From JANRKB01 sp033763695 (lineage in GTDB: Bacteria; Planctomycetota; Phycisphaerae; Phycisphaerales; UBA1924), in NCBI GenBank assembly GCA_033763695.1, contig JANRKB010000018.1, positions 1-64,000 of the forward strand: DNA of 64,000 bases, given 5' to 3'. The translations under genes and the position numbers were made by a program. The notes under the pieces were generated by a model. That model was not told the origin of the DNA. It saw only the letters and a program-made list of their open reading frames with translations, and searched no databases. Shown here in pieces: positions 9,377 through 18,205 of this stretch (positions within the stretch are counted from its first letter, which is position 1; every line of letters starts with the position of its first letter).

Positions 9377-10108
9377 ATGACCTTTGCTCATTTGTTGTCT
9401 CGCCTCGTGTTGCTTGCCGCTGCGTCCACCGCGTGCGGCGTCGCCAGCGCGCAGACGCCGCGCCTCATCTGGCAGTTCTCCACCAACAACGGCGCGGACT
9501 GGCAATCCTCTGGGGTCGCGGGCACGAACAACGTCATCAAGGTTCGCGCCATCGTTGACTGGACCGGTGTCAGTGCGTTCGGCTTGAGCGGCCTGCGACA
9601 CCAGGTCTTGATCGACAACGTCGCCGACGATAATGGACCGGTCGTGCCCGCCAATGGCCGCATCAACTATCGATTCGCGGCTTTCACGTGGGGTGCCGCC
9701 ACGCTCGCGGTCCGTACCACAGGCACGACCACGCGAATCGTTGGCTTGGGGATCGACGATCAAGAAGGCTTCATCTCCTCGGCTCAATCTCCCCCGACAC
9801 TCAACCCGGTCAGCTACTACGTGGGGAACCCCGCCATCATCTTCCAGTTCGACTATCGCACTCGGTCCGTTGGCGGCCGCACCCTTTACATCCGATCTCT
9901 CATCGCCACGACCAAGGGCGTGACCGACGCGTTTGGGTTCCACGCCGAGTGGAACTCCAGTGCTACCAGCTTCTACCGCTCCGGCATCTACGAAGGCGCG
10001 GCCATCACCATCATTCCTGCGCCGCCTGCTCTGCTTCTCGTCGGCTTGCCATGCCTCGTCGCGTCGCGCCGAGGGAGATCGGGACGTCGCGACCCGTTCC
10101 GCGCATGA
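9377..10108 (+). CDS. Secreted protein with exosortase-type C-terminal signal
   Basis: The function is not recognised. The 243-residue protein begins with a signal peptide (LLSRLVLLAAASTACGVASAQ, cleavage after A-Q near residue 26) and ends with IPAPPALLLVGLPCLVASRRGR, which has the Pro-rich box, hydrophobic helix and Arg cluster of PEP-CTERM-like sorting tails. The mature part is beta-rich, with conserved-looking segments NNGADWQSSGV and RIVGLGIDDQEG. Such tails are recognised by exosortase in planctomycetes and many Proteobacteria. GGGGG precedes the start. It converges on the OmpH-like gene. Confidence 0.8.
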   Translation: MTFAHLLSRLVLLAAASTACGVASAQTPRLIWQFSTNNGADWQSSGVAGTNNVIKVRAIVDWTGVSAFGLSGLRHQVLIDNVADDNGPVVPANGRINYRFAAFTWGAATLAVRTTGTTTRIVGLGIDDQEGFISSAQSPPTLNPVSYYVGNPAIIFQFDYRTRSVGGRTLYIRSLIATTKGVTDAFGFHAEWNSSATSFYRSGIYEGAAITIIPAPPALLLVGLPCLVASRRGRSGRRDPFRA

Positions 10109-10110
10109 CA

Positions 10111-10136
10111 ACGGGGCGAGCCGAAGCCCGCCCCGT
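10111..10136. terminator. GC-rich hairpin between convergent genes
   Basis: A perfect 8-bp stem ACGGGGCG/CGCCCCGT with a 10-base loop lies 3 bases after the stop of the 9377 gene and 47 bases from the stop of the OmpH-like gene. It has no T-tract on either side, so a terminator role is plausible but not proved. Confidence 0.45.
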
Positions 10137-10182
10137 CGATCAATCACCATAGCTCTTGGATGAAGCCGATCGGCAGACCCGC

Positions 10183-10887
10183 TTACTTGGGCTGGGCCGG
10201 GGTCGTCGGCGCGGCCGCGGGGGCCGTCGTCGGCTGGGCAGCGGCAGCTGGGGTGGCCGGCGTCGGGGCCGCATCCAGCTTCAGTTCCTTCATCACCTGC
10301 GCGGTGATGTCCGCGCTGGCGTCGATGCCGATCACAGGCCGCGCCAAAATCTCCTGAAGCGCGCCCGGGATGTTGTTGGAGCGGAAGTCGGTCGCGACCG
10401 TCTTGCTGGAGATGACGACGTTGTAGCCGTTGGCCCGCGCGATGCGATAGGCAGTCTCGCTGGCGAGCTTGAACGCCTCACCGACCTGCTTGGTGGCCAG
10501 CGCGTCAAAGTCCGCGGTTGCCTTCTGATACGCCGCTTGCAGTTCGCTGTTCTTCGCGCTGAACTCCTTGCTCAGCGCATCGGCCTCGGGCGATCCGGTG
10601 GCGGCCGCGGCCAGCTTCTTCTTCACCTCGTCCGCATCCGCGCCCATCTTGCCCAGGCGTCCCTGAATCTCGGTGCGCATCTGATCGAGCGCCTCGCGAT
10701 ACCGCGGCGCCTCGTTGAGCTTCTCAACCACACTGAGCACATCGCAGGTCGCGACCATCGCCGATTCGGGCGCGAAGCGATTGGCGCTCTCTGCGACCGC
10801 GCTGGAGCCAATGCCGCGCCAGCCCAGGCCGAGCGCGATGGAAAGTGCCAGACCCGAGTAGATGAAGAGACGTTCGCCGCTGCGCAT
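10183..10887 (-). CDS. OmpH/Skp-like periplasmic chaperone
   Basis: Probable periplasmic protein of the Skp/OmpH family, which shields unfolded outer-membrane proteins. Start at 10887 with AAGGAG just upstream; 234 residues. A signal peptide or anchor (LFIYSGLALSIALGLGWRGIG) is followed by the family opening ESAMVATCDVLSVVEKLNEAPRY, a long coiled-coil (about residues 65-150, DALSKEFSAKNSELQAAYQK) and the ARANGYNVVISSKT return segment. The last ~30 residues are Ala/Pro/Thr-rich low complexity. No bamA or lpx genes are adjacent, so the assignment rests on the fold pattern. Confidence 0.75.
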   Translation of the reverse strand: MRSGERLFIYSGLALSIALGLGWRGIGSSAVAESANRFAPESAMVATCDVLSVVEKLNEAPRYREALDQMRTEIQGRLGKMGADADEVKKKLAAAATGSPEADALSKEFSAKNSELQAAYQKATADFDALATKQVGEAFKLASETAYRIARANGYNVVISSKTVATDFRSNNIPGALQEILARPVIGIDASADITAQVMKELKLDAAPTPATPAAAAQPTTAPAAAPTTPAQPK

Positions 10888-10987
10888 GAGGACTCCTTCG
10901 ACTGCCTGCCTCGGCCACGCGCGACCTCGCGCGGGCTGGGGTCCAACTGTAGGAATGCGGACCCACAGGGCGGACTCGAGACAAAAT

Positions 10988-11024
10988 GGCCGCGGGCCTC
11001 CGGGGTTCTCCCGAAGGCCCGCGT
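10988..11024 (-). terminator. Terminator of rnpB
   Basis: An 8-bp GC stem (GCGGGCCT/AGGCCCGC) with an inner CGGG/CCCG pairing lies directly after the 3' end of RNase P RNA, followed on the minus strand by GGCCATTTTGTC. The T-tract is short. Confidence 0.65.
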
Positions 11025-11030
11025 CAGTCG

Positions 11031-11458
11031 GCGTGGCAGTAAGCCGAGTTCTGTGCCCCGCGGCGGTTTCCGGTGCACCTTGACGGGGGCTCGCACCAGA
11101 CCTGCCGCGGGCGGCGGTCATTTCTCTTGGCCCGCCGTCGCCGACGGGCTCCAGCGGTCTACCCGCCTTCCATGCGACCGGACCGATCGTGAAGTCTTTC
11201 GACTTCGGAAGGCTGCTTGACCTTGCACGCGGTGGGGTTTGCCGTGCCCCGCTCGTTACCGAGCGGGCGGTGGGCTCTTACTCCACCGTTTCACCCTTGC
11301 CTGATCCGGCTTGCACCGGCCATCGGCGGCCTGTTCTCTGTGGCACTGTCCCTCGCGGGTGACCATTCCCGCGGGCGGGCGTTACCCGCCACCGTGTCCT
11401 GCCGTGCTCGGACTTTCCTCACTCGGGCAAATGCCCGAGCGCGATCGCCTCGCCACGC
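11031..11458 (-). ncRNA. rnpB: RNase P RNA (bacterial type A)
   Basis: RNase P RNA is the catalytic subunit that trims tRNA 5' ends. On the minus strand the gene begins GCGTGGC, which pairs with GCCACGC at its 3' end to form P1. Universal motifs follow in order: GAGGAAAGTCCGAGCAC, ACAGTGCCACAGAGAACA, GGGTGAAACGGTG, TAAGAGCCCACCGC, AGAGAAATGACCGCC and the 3' signature ACAGAACTCGGCTTACTG. About 428 bases is a normal length. It fills the space between the OmpH-like gene and the divergent peroxiredoxin. Confidence 0.97.
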
Positions 11459-11464
11459 AAAAAC

Positions 11465-11470
11465 ATTGTA
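11465..11470 (-). promoter_or_regulatory. -10 box of rnpB
   Basis: Minus strand TACAAT lies 6 bases before GCGTGGC, the first base-paired residues of RNase P RNA, which is the expected distance from a -10 box to the start site. No clear -35 box was found at 16-18 bases. Confidence 0.6.
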
Positions 11471-11563
11471 CGCCGCGGAGCCAAGCGACGACTTTTGCGA
11501 ATAGCATGTGACTCGGCGTGGAACTTTGCTTCGCGCCGATGCAAGTTCCAGGGGTGCCGCTTC

Positions 11564-12061
11564 ATGTCGTTGATCGATCCGGGCTCGAAAGCGCCTGCAT
11601 GGTCTTTGCTTGACAAAGACGCAAAACCGCACGCGCTTAAAGACTATTCGGGTGCGTTTGTCGTTCTTTATTTCTATCCCAAAGACGATACCTCTGTCTG
11701 CACCAACCAAGCATGCACGTTTCGCGACCTGCTTCCCCGATTCCGGCGTGCCAACGCGGCAATCCTCGGCATCAGCCCCGACTCCAGCGAGAGCCACGCC
11801 GCCTTTGCCAAGAAACACAAACTCAACTTCACGCTGCTCGCTGATCCACCCGGACCGACCAAGACGCCCAAAGTCTGCTCCGCCTACGGCACATGGGCTG
11901 AGAAATCGATGTACGGGCGCAAGTACATGGGCGTTGTCCGCACCACGTATCTGATCAATCCCGATGGCATCGTCATCCGCCGCTGGGATCGCGTCCGCGT
12001 CGCCGGTCACGCCGATCAAGTTCTCGAAGCGATCCGCGAAGCGAGCGCGGCACGAAAGTAA
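11564..12061 (+). CDS. bcp: Peroxiredoxin, BCP/PrxQ type
   Basis: Thiol peroxidase that reduces H2O2 and organic hydroperoxides with thioredoxin. Start at 11564 (MSLIDPGSKAP) with GGGG upstream; the frame is open earlier but unsupported. The 165-residue protein carries the peroxidatic cysteine C46 in DDTSVCTNQAC with a resolving cysteine five residues later (C51), the atypical 2-Cys arrangement of BCP, and YFYPKD before it. The late segment GVVRTTYLINPDG is the family C-terminal strand. It diverges from rnpB and converges on the saccharopine-dehydrogenase-like gene. Confidence 0.93.
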   Translation: MSLIDPGSKAPAWSLLDKDAKPHALKDYSGAFVVLYFYPKDDTSVCTNQACTFRDLLPRFRRANAAILGISPDSSESHAAFAKKHKLNFTLLADPPGPTKTPKVCSAYGTWAEKSMYGRKYMGVVRTTYLINPDGIVIRRWDRVRVAGHADQVLEAIREASAARK

Positions 12062-12076
12062 CCCGGTGCTGGCCCA

Positions 12077-13216
12077 TCACCCGCGGCTGCTGCGATACGT
12101 CACGCCCCGCGCTTCAAGCTCGCGGAACACGTGCTGCACGAACGCCTCATCGCGCCCCAGCATCTCGGGCACGATCACGCCCGGCTGATTGATCCGCCCC
12201 TCCAAGATCGCTCGCCCGACAATCGCGCATGGAAACGCCGTGGTCCGAGACATGCTCGTAAACCCGGTCGCCGGGTCAAGCACGTCAAATAGATCCCACG
12301 TCCACACTGCGGCCTTGCCCGCGTGCTCGCCGCGCGCGATCACGCGCATCACCGTCAGGTCAGCCTCGCCCGGTTCATAGGTCCACTTCGGGAACAGCAG
12401 AGCCGCCGTGACATCACGCGGCCGCACCGTGATGCCGCCGACGTTGACCGGCTCGAGCGAGAACAACCCGGTATCGCGCATCGTCCGCATGATGTCGATG
12501 TGCCCGGGATAGCGCAGCGTCTTCTCCTTCATGTTCGGCACGCGCAGGGTCGTCGCAATCGAACGCAGGCCGTCGGTGTTGAACGCTTCCAGCGTCCCGA
12601 TGTTTGGGAAGTCGATGAACTCGGGTTCGCTCAGCGCCTCACGCACCACCACCCGTCCGTTCTCCACGATTCGCGACGGACGCGTGTATTCCTCGATCAC
12701 ATCAAACGGCGAGAAACCCGCCTTGTACTCATACGGCTTGTGTCGCTCGCGCGGCAAACCGCCCACATAAATCTCGATCGAGTCACATCGCTGCATGTGA
12801 TGAGCCGCATACCCGGCAAGCAGGTTGCTCATGCCCGGCGCGACGCCGCAGTCAACCACCGCGATACCGCCGTGGGCCTTGGCATGCGCGTCCAGGTCGA
12901 GCGCATCCTGCCCCATGAATGCGATGTCGCAGTACTTCGCCCCCGACTCGGCGATCGTGCGCAGCGCTTCGAACGCGATTGAGGACGACAACGCGCCGAG
13001 CACAAGATCATGCCCGCGGATCAGTTCCTTGATCCGAGCCGCGCTGCTCAGGTCTGCCTGCACGGTGGTCGCACGTCCGCCGCAGCGTCGCTGCGCCGTC
13101 GCGAGGTTCTCCGCCCTGCCGTCGACGATGGTGACGTCAAAGCCTCGCTCGCGGGCGAAGTCTGCGGCGATCACCGAACCGACCATCCCCGCACCCAACA
13201 CAATCACCCGTGCCAT
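12077..13216 (-). CDS. Saccharopine dehydrogenase-like / lysine 6-dehydrogenase-like oxidoreductase
   Basis: NAD(P)-dependent oxidoreductase of the saccharopine dehydrogenase family, 379 residues. The N-terminus is a Rossmann fold with VIVLGAGMVGSVIA (residues 4-17) and an acidic residue in TIVDGRAEN. Further family marks are YCDIAFMGQD, VVDCGVAPGMSNLLAGYA and the substrate-binding domain segment TDGLRSIATTLRVPNMKEKT. The length and these motifs are closer to lysine 6-dehydrogenase than to long saccharopine dehydrogenases; the substrate cannot be decided from sequence. The gene stands alone. Confidence 0.85.
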   Translation of the reverse strand: MARVIVLGAGMVGSVIAADFARERGFDVTIVDGRAENLATAQRRCGGRATTVQADLSSAARIKELIRGHDLVLGALSSSIAFEALRTIAESGAKYCDIAFMGQDALDLDAHAKAHGGIAVVDCGVAPGMSNLLAGYAAHHMQRCDSIEIYVGGLPRERHKPYEYKAGFSPFDVIEEYTRPSRIVENGRVVVREALSEPEFIDFPNIGTLEAFNTDGLRSIATTLRVPNMKEKTLRYPGHIDIMRTMRDTGLFSLEPVNVGGITVRPRDVTAALLFPKWTYEPGEADLTVMRVIARGEHAGKAAVWTWDLFDVLDPATGFTSMSRTTAFPCAIVGRAILEGRINQPGVIVPEMLGRDEAFVQHVFRELEARGVTYRSSRG

Positions 13217-13359
13217 GCGTCACTCCCGATTGATCCAACAACCATCGACGTCCGACGACGCAATGTACCGCATCCCGGCCGCGGCAGACGCATCGCCACG
13301 GCCCGCCATTTCGCGTCCCTACGGCTCGCCTTCTTTGCCGCGCCCTCGAACGATCGGTC

Positions 13360-13875
13360 GTGCCGCCTGCCGCCGCGACCATCTCCGCCGACACCAGCCC
13401 GTCATCGCCGGTCCTCGCCGCGGTCGCGCTCGGATCCAACCTCGGCGATCGCGCTGCGTTGATCCAGGCCGCCCGTCAGGCGCTCGCGGCCATCCCCGGC
13501 ACAGCGATCGTCGCGCACGCCGACGCAATTGAGACTCCGCCCTTCGGACCGGTGCCGCAGGGGCCGTACCTGAACGCCGCGACGCTGCTGCGAACGACGC
13601 TCAGCCCGCGCGAACTGCTCGCCGCGCTCCACGCGATCGAGCGTGAACACGGGCGCGATCGCGCGCGCGAAGTCCGCTGGGGGCCGCGCACGCTCGACCT
13701 TGATCTTCTTGTCTACGCCGACGCGATCATCGACGAGCCTGGGCTTCAGGTCCCCCACCCGCGTATGCACGAGCGACTGTTTGTTCTTGAGCCGCTCTCG
13801 ACGATTGCCCCCGAGTTGTGTGTGCCAACGCTGAACGCGAACGTGGCGACGCTGCTCGCTCGTCTGCGCGGATGA
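13360..13875 (+). CDS. folK: Dihydropterin pyrophosphokinase (HPPK)
   Basis: Transfers pyrophosphate from ATP to 6-hydroxymethyl-dihydropterin in folate synthesis. The 171-residue product, from a GTG start, has AAVALGSNLGDR near residues 19-30, the pterin-binding ETPPFGPVPQGPYLNAA, and the signature RWGPRTLDLDLLVY with the Mg-binding Asp pair. The first ~18 residues are Pro/Ala/Ser-rich and extend the usual N-terminus, so the true start may lie later. No folB or folP is adjacent. Confidence 0.93.
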   Translation: MPPAAATISADTSPSSPVLAAVALGSNLGDRAALIQAARQALAAIPGTAIVAHADAIETPPFGPVPQGPYLNAATLLRTTLSPRELLAALHAIEREHGRDRAREVRWGPRTLDLDLLVYADAIIDEPGLQVPHPRMHERLFVLEPLSTIAPELCVPTLNANVATLLARLRG

Positions 13876-13961
13876 CACCGACTCACTTGCTCTAGGGCTG
13901 CCTGTCGCTCCGCCGCACACGTCTCCGCGGCTGGTCCAACGACGGAACCTACTACGCCAAC

Positions 13962-15029
13962 TCAGCGCGGCCCGATCGCGATGAAGTTCACGCTCGTGTT
14001 GAAGAGACCGCCGGTGTTGTCGTACGTGAAGAACGTGCAACTGTTGTTGGTCACGTTGCCCACCACGACAGTGCGACCTGTATTGCCTGCCGTCGCCACG
14101 TACGTCGGCGTGCCGTTGAACGCGGTCGTGAAAGTCACGTCAAAGCGACCCGTTGAAGGACGCGTCACGGTCCAGCCCGAACCGGCGAAGACAGTGCCCG
14201 CTGCGGCAATCGTCCCGCGCACAATCCGCAAGTTCTCCTCGAGCGATGCCGCGGGCGAGTACTGCCCCGCAGCGCCGAACTTCACCTCGCCGCGCACGTC
14301 AAGCTTCGCCGACGGCGAAGGCGTGCCGATGCCGACGCTCCCCGTTGCATCCGTCAGCAGCACGAGGTTGCCGTTGGCCCGCGCGTTGGAGATCGTGAAG
14401 TTCGGGTTGCCCGTCGAACCAAAGCCGATGTACGCGCGTTCGGTGTTGGCGCTGTCGCGATAGCTGATGTACCCGACCTGCTGCGCGGTGGAATCCGAGT
14501 CCTGAAGCACAAAGGTCGGGACCGGAGCCGCGACGTGGAGCGTGCCGCCGGGCGTGCTCGTGCCGACACCGACGCGTCCTGCGCTGTCGACCGTGACCGC
14601 GTTGCCGCCCGAACCGTCCGCGGGCGCGAGCGCCGAAGCGACATGAGCCCACGTCGCGATCGGCACCGGTGCCACGACCTGGCGCGGCGCAAGCGAGGTG
14701 AAGCCGCCGGTGTTGGAGCAATCAAGACCGGTATCAGGCCGCACGGCCAGTTCGATCGCGCGCGTGCCGTTGGTCACAAATGCCTTGCCGAAATCGACAG
14801 TCGTGCTGAACACGCCATCGGTGACCTGCACGTTATTCACGCAGACGGTCGGCGCGACCGGCAGGTTGCTGGTCAGATCGCTGTAGAGCGTGAATCGCAT
14901 GTCGTAGAGCCCAGTCTGTGCCGAGCCGTTCGCCGTCAGCCGCCCCTGATAGGTGAAGGCGGTCGACTGGGCGAGCGAAACCGACGATGTGAGGGCAAGC
15001 ACAAGCGACGAGAACAACGACCAGCGCAT
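13962..15029 (-). CDS. Secreted beta-rich surface protein, lectin-like C-terminus
   Basis: The function is unknown. The 355-residue protein has a signal peptide (LFSSLVLALTSSVSLAQ), then the TFTYQGRLT-type opening (FTYQGRLTANGSAQTGLYD) common in secreted proteins of planctomycetes and deltaproteobacteria. Two GVGTSTPGGTLHV / GIGTPSPSAKLDV repeats follow, resembling phage-tail-fibre and autotransporter head repeats. The last ~80 residues (FDVTFTTAFNGTPTYVATA) look like an H-type lectin fold. There is no exosortase tail. GGAGCG lies upstream of the start. Confidence 0.65.
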   Translation of the reverse strand: MRWSLFSSLVLALTSSVSLAQSTAFTYQGRLTANGSAQTGLYDMRFTLYSDLTSNLPVAPTVCVNNVQVTDGVFSTTVDFGKAFVTNGTRAIELAVRPDTGLDCSNTGGFTSLAPRQVVAPVPIATWAHVASALAPADGSGGNAVTVDSAGRVGVGTSTPGGTLHVAAPVPTFVLQDSDSTAQQVGYISYRDSANTERAYIGFGSTGNPNFTISNARANGNLVLLTDATGSVGIGTPSPSAKLDVRGEVKFGAAGQYSPAASLEENLRIVRGTIAAAGTVFAGSGWTVTRPSTGRFDVTFTTAFNGTPTYVATAGNTGRTVVVGNVTNNSCTFFTYDNTGGLFNTSVNFIAIGPR

Positions 15030-15135
15030 GGGGACGCTCCAAGAGGGTTTCTTCACCGACAACGCATCCAAACTCGAAGAACCCCCCAAGCATCAACCGG
15101 CTCGTGCCTGTGGCACGCGAGACCAAAGTATACAC

Positions 15136-15164
15136 GGCAAAAGTGCAATTCTCTTGCACAATTT
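15136..15164 (-). terminator. Hairpin downstream of prfA
   Basis: On the minus strand GTGCAA-gagaa-TTGCAC is followed by TTTTGCC, about 85 bases after the prfA stop. The stem is only 6 bp. TATACT a little further on (15129 region) could be the -10 box of the following secreted-protein gene, so the region may combine termination and initiation. Confidence 0.5.
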
Positions 15165-15246
15165 TGCGTTCAACGCGTGCTCACGTACCGCGGCGACTCT
15201 TTCCCGGACGCCGACATCGGCCCCCGTCCGGTGCGCCCGGCCTGAT

Positions 15247-16341
15247 TCACAGTGCCGCGATCCGCTTCTGCGTCTCCTGAGCCAGCAGATCGCGCATCAG
15301 CTCGGACAAGTCCCCCACCAGCACATCCCGCAGCCCATATTCGCCCGGCAATCGTTCGTCGGCGACGATTCCTTCCTTGAAGCGATAGGTCCGGATCTTT
15401 TCGCTCCGCTCGCCGCCGCGGATCTGCTCCCGTCGCGCCGCTGATCGCTCGGCGTGGGCCCGCTGACGTTCCAACTCATGCAGCTTTGTCATGAGCAGCC
15501 GACGCGCCTTCTCGCGATTCTGCTGCTGGCTCTTGCTCTCCTGCATGCGGATGTTGATGCCCGTCGGCTTATGCAGCAGTTGCACCGCCGTCGCCACCTT
15601 GTTGACGTTTTGCCCGCCCGGCCCTTGGCTCGTCGTGACGTGCTCTTCAACGTCGTTGGCCCAGTCGATCTTGACGTCGACCTCTTCAGGCTCGGGCAGC
15701 ACCGCGACCGTCGATGTCGACGTGTGAATCCGCCCCTGCGTCTCGGTCGCGGGGATCCGCTTCACGCTGTGGACGCCAGCCTCAAACGCCAGTTCGCTCC
15801 ACACCCCTTCGCCACGCACTTCCACCACCGCCGAACGCACGCCGCCGACCTGCGGCTCGGGCGTTAGTTCCAGCACCTCCAGCGTCCACCCGCGTCGGCC
15901 CGCGTACCTCGTGTACATTTCCAGCAGATCGCGCGTCCAGATGCTCGCCTCATCGCCGCCGGTGCCGGCCCGCAGCTCCAGGATCACCGCACCGACGCGC
16001 CGATCATCGCTGTTCACCAGCGCCGACTTGAGCCGCTCCACCAGTTCGCTGGCCCTCGCCTCAAGCTGCGGGATCTCCGCCGCGGCAAGGGCGGCAAACT
16101 CCTTGTCCGTCCCGCTCCGTGCGGCGACGCACTCGGCGTGCTCTTTCTCGATGCCCAGCAACGCGACAAAGTCCGCCACGATCGGCACAAGCGTGCCTCG
16201 CTTGATGAGCAGATCGCGAGCCTTGCGATGATCAGCGAGCGTGGCCGCGTCGGCGAGCGCCGCATCGACGGTCATCAACTCGGCACGGAGCATCTCGAGC
16301 CGAGAACGCGCGACTTTAGGAAGTTCCGGAACGGGGTTCAT
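15247..16341 (-). CDS. prfA: Peptide chain release factor 1
   Basis: RF1 reads UAA/UAG stop codons and triggers peptide release. The 364-residue protein starts at 16341 (MNPVPELPKV). It has the stop-codon recognition tripeptide in VKRIPATETQGR (PAT, the RF1 form), and the catalytic GGQ in SQGPGGQNVNKV, followed by the basic helix ESKSQQQNREKARRLL. TATCGT lies 6 bases before the ATG, suggesting a leaderless mRNA. The usual partner prmC is not next to it; instead an unrelated-looking methyltransferase overlaps its first 26 bases. Some reading frame remains open upstream to 16569 but belongs to that gene's shadow. Confidence 0.97.
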   Translation of the reverse strand: MNPVPELPKVARSRLEMLRAELMTVDAALADAATLADHRKARDLLIKRGTLVPIVADFVALLGIEKEHAECVAARSGTDKEFAALAAAEIPQLEARASELVERLKSALVNSDDRRVGAVILELRAGTGGDEASIWTRDLLEMYTRYAGRRGWTLEVLELTPEPQVGGVRSAVVEVRGEGVWSELAFEAGVHSVKRIPATETQGRIHTSTSTVAVLPEPEEVDVKIDWANDVEEHVTTSQGPGGQNVNKVATAVQLLHKPTGINIRMQESKSQQQNREKARRLLMTKLHELERQRAHAERSAARREQIRGGERSEKIRTYRFKEGIVADERLPGEYGLRDVLVGDLSELMRDLLAQETQKRIAAL

Positions 16342-17095
16342 CAACAGACGATAGCGGGCGCGGCGGAGGTGGCCGCCAGGGATACTCCGGCAGTGTGTGC
16401 CGGCCGAACGGCTCAAAGTGATCCCAGGTCCGATGCTGCTCGACCATCGGCTTGCGAACGCCCACAAATCGCTTGCCCGGTCCCTGCGGATCGTACAACT
16501 CGAGTTCGCCAAGCCCGTTGGCGTGGAAGAACGCCAGCGCCATCTGCACCGACTGCATCCAGTGATCATCCACCACGATCAGCCCGCCAGGCCGGATGAG
16601 CCGCAGCGCGTAGTGGATGTCGAGAAAAACGAAGTCGTACCAGTGACCGCCATCGACATAGACAAAATCAAACTCATCACCGTTGGCAACCATCCGCGGC
16701 ATGGCCAAACGTGAGTCTTCCTGGACAACAGTTGTGAACGCCATCGCTCCCGACGCGCAGTACTGATCGAATCCGGCCCACTCAAGCAAACCCGGATCGG
16801 GTTCGACAATCGTGTGCGAAACCCCTCCCGCGAGCCGGCCCGTCAGCAAGGCCTCTGCGATCGACAGCGCAGAAAGACCCAATCCAAGCCCGATCTCCAG
16901 TGTTCGCTTGGCTCGTTCTCGGATCACGACGTCCCGAAGAAACTCACCCGCACTCTCCTGCACGCCGATCGGCCAGAGGTCGTATCGCGTCCCCTTGCGA
17001 CCGGTGAGGCACGCGGCGGCGTACACCGCGCGGCGGTGCTGACGAACCTGCTCGAGCAACGGTTGCGACGCGCTGAGTGTTGCGTGCGAAGCCAT
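16316..17095 (-). CDS. Class I SAM-dependent methyltransferase
   Basis: Probable small-molecule or sugar O-methyltransferase of the Methyltransf_24 type, substrate unknown. From the start at 17095 (MASHATLSAS, GGAGGTG upstream) it has 259 residues. Motif I is TLEIGLGLGLSALSIAEAL (about residues 65-83), the acidic ribose-binding residue is in HTIVEPDPG, and FDFVYVDGGHWYDF and GGLIVVDDHWM are typical of this group. The C-terminus ends in a Pro/Arg-rich tail that overlaps the prfA start by 26 bases. The frame stays open far upstream, antisense to the ABC transporter; that part is not coding. Confidence 0.85.
   Translation of the reverse strand: MASHATLSASQPLLEQVRQHRRAVYAAACLTGRKGTRYDLWPIGVQESAGEFLRDVVIRERAKRTLEIGLGLGLSALSIAEALLTGRLAGGVSHTIVEPDPGLLEWAGFDQYCASGAMAFTTVVQEDSRLAMPRMVANGDEFDFVYVDGGHWYDFVFLDIHYALRLIRPGGLIVVDDHWMQSVQMALAFFHANGLGELELYDPQGPGKRFVGVRKPMVEQHRTWDHFEPFGRHTLPEYPWRPPPPRPLSSVDEPRSGTS
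16348..16353 (-). promoter_or_regulatory. -10 box for leaderless prfA
   Basis: Minus strand TATCGT is followed by CTGTTG and then the prfA ATG, a 6-base gap. No Shine-Dalgarno sequence can fit in that gap. The box lies inside the upstream methyltransferase gene. Confidence 0.45.
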
Positions 17096-17236
17096 TCCGA
17101 CGGCACCTCCATCTGTACTATCGGATCCCGAGTCACCTGAACTCAAAGATGTGCGGCCCGCCATTGAGGTACACGACCGACCGCCCAGCGCAATACCATC
17201 TCCGCCTTTCAAACGCCCCTGCTGGAGACCTGCCGC

Positions 17237-18199
17237 GTGACCGACGCCATCCGCATCCGAGGCCTCAACAAGACCTTCGGCCCCAAGACCGCCGTCCGTG
17301 CGCTCGACCTCGCCATCCCGCAGGGCAGCCTCTACGGCTTCATCGGCCCCAACGGCGCTGGCAAGACGACCACGATCCGCATGATCATGTCGATCATCTT
17401 CCCCGACAGCGGCGAACTCTCCGTGTTGGGCAAAGCCAGTGCCGTCGAGAGCAAAGACCAGATCGGCTACCTGCCCGAAGAACGCGGCCTCTATCGCAAG
17501 ATGAAGGTCGGTGCGTTCCTCAACTACATGGGAAAGCTCAAGGGCATCGACGCGGGCGCGGTTGATCGCAAGGTCAAGACGTGGCTTGAGCGCGTCGGCC
17601 TCGCCGATTGCTCCAAGAAGAAGTGCGAAGAGCTCAGCAAAGGCATGCAGCAGAAGGTCCAGTACATCGCTGCCGTGCTGCACGAGCCCAATCTCATCAT
17701 CCTCGATGAACCCTTCAGCGGGCTCGACCCGGTCAACCGCCGTCTGCTCCGCGGCCTGATCGGTGAGCAGCACCAGGCCGGGCGCACGCTCATCTTCTCC
17801 ACCCACGCGATGTTTGAGGCCGAGCAGCTTTGCACCCACCTCTTCATGATTCACAAGGGCAACAAGGTCCTGGACATGCCCATGGACGAGGTGTGGCGGA
17901 CCTATGACCCTCGCACCATCATCGTCGAGCCGCTCGACGCCGCTGACGCTGATCGCGCTGAACTCTGGAACGCGCTCCACGGCGTGAGTGCCGTCCACCA
18001 CACCGACGAGCACGTCGAACTCCGCCTCGCCGACAACGTCGCACCCGAAGGTGTGATGGAGCAGCTCACCCGCACCGTGCGTCTGCGTCGTCTCGAACTC
18101 AAGAAGGCAAACCTCGAAGAGGTCTTCATCTCGCTTGTTGGCGGCGATGCCGCCGCGCTCCGCGCCGAGGCCGATGAACTCGAGAGCGTGAAGGGATAA
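17237..18199 (+). CDS. ABC transporter ATP-binding protein (NatA-like)
   Basis: ATPase of an ABC-2 type exporter, 320 residues from a GTG start. Walker A is GPNGAGKTT (about residues 37-45), the signature is LSKGMQQKVQ, Walker B is LIILDEPFSGLDP and the H-loop is STHAMFEAE. A C-terminal DUF4162-like domain (IIVEPLDAADADRA onward) is typical of NatA sodium/drug exporter ATPases. The permease gene follows after 6 bases. The substrate is unknown. Confidence 0.93.
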   Translation: MTDAIRIRGLNKTFGPKTAVRALDLAIPQGSLYGFIGPNGAGKTTTIRMIMSIIFPDSGELSVLGKASAVESKDQIGYLPEERGLYRKMKVGAFLNYMGKLKGIDAGAVDRKVKTWLERVGLADCSKKKCEELSKGMQQKVQYIAAVLHEPNLIILDEPFSGLDPVNRRLLRGLIGEQHQAGRTLIFSTHAMFEAEQLCTHLFMIHKGNKVLDMPMDEVWRTYDPRTIIVEPLDAADADRAELWNALHGVSAVHHTDEHVELRLADNVAPEGVMEQLTRTVRLRRLELKKANLEEVFISLVGGDAAALRAEADELESVKG

Positions 18200-18205
18200 C
18201 CACAC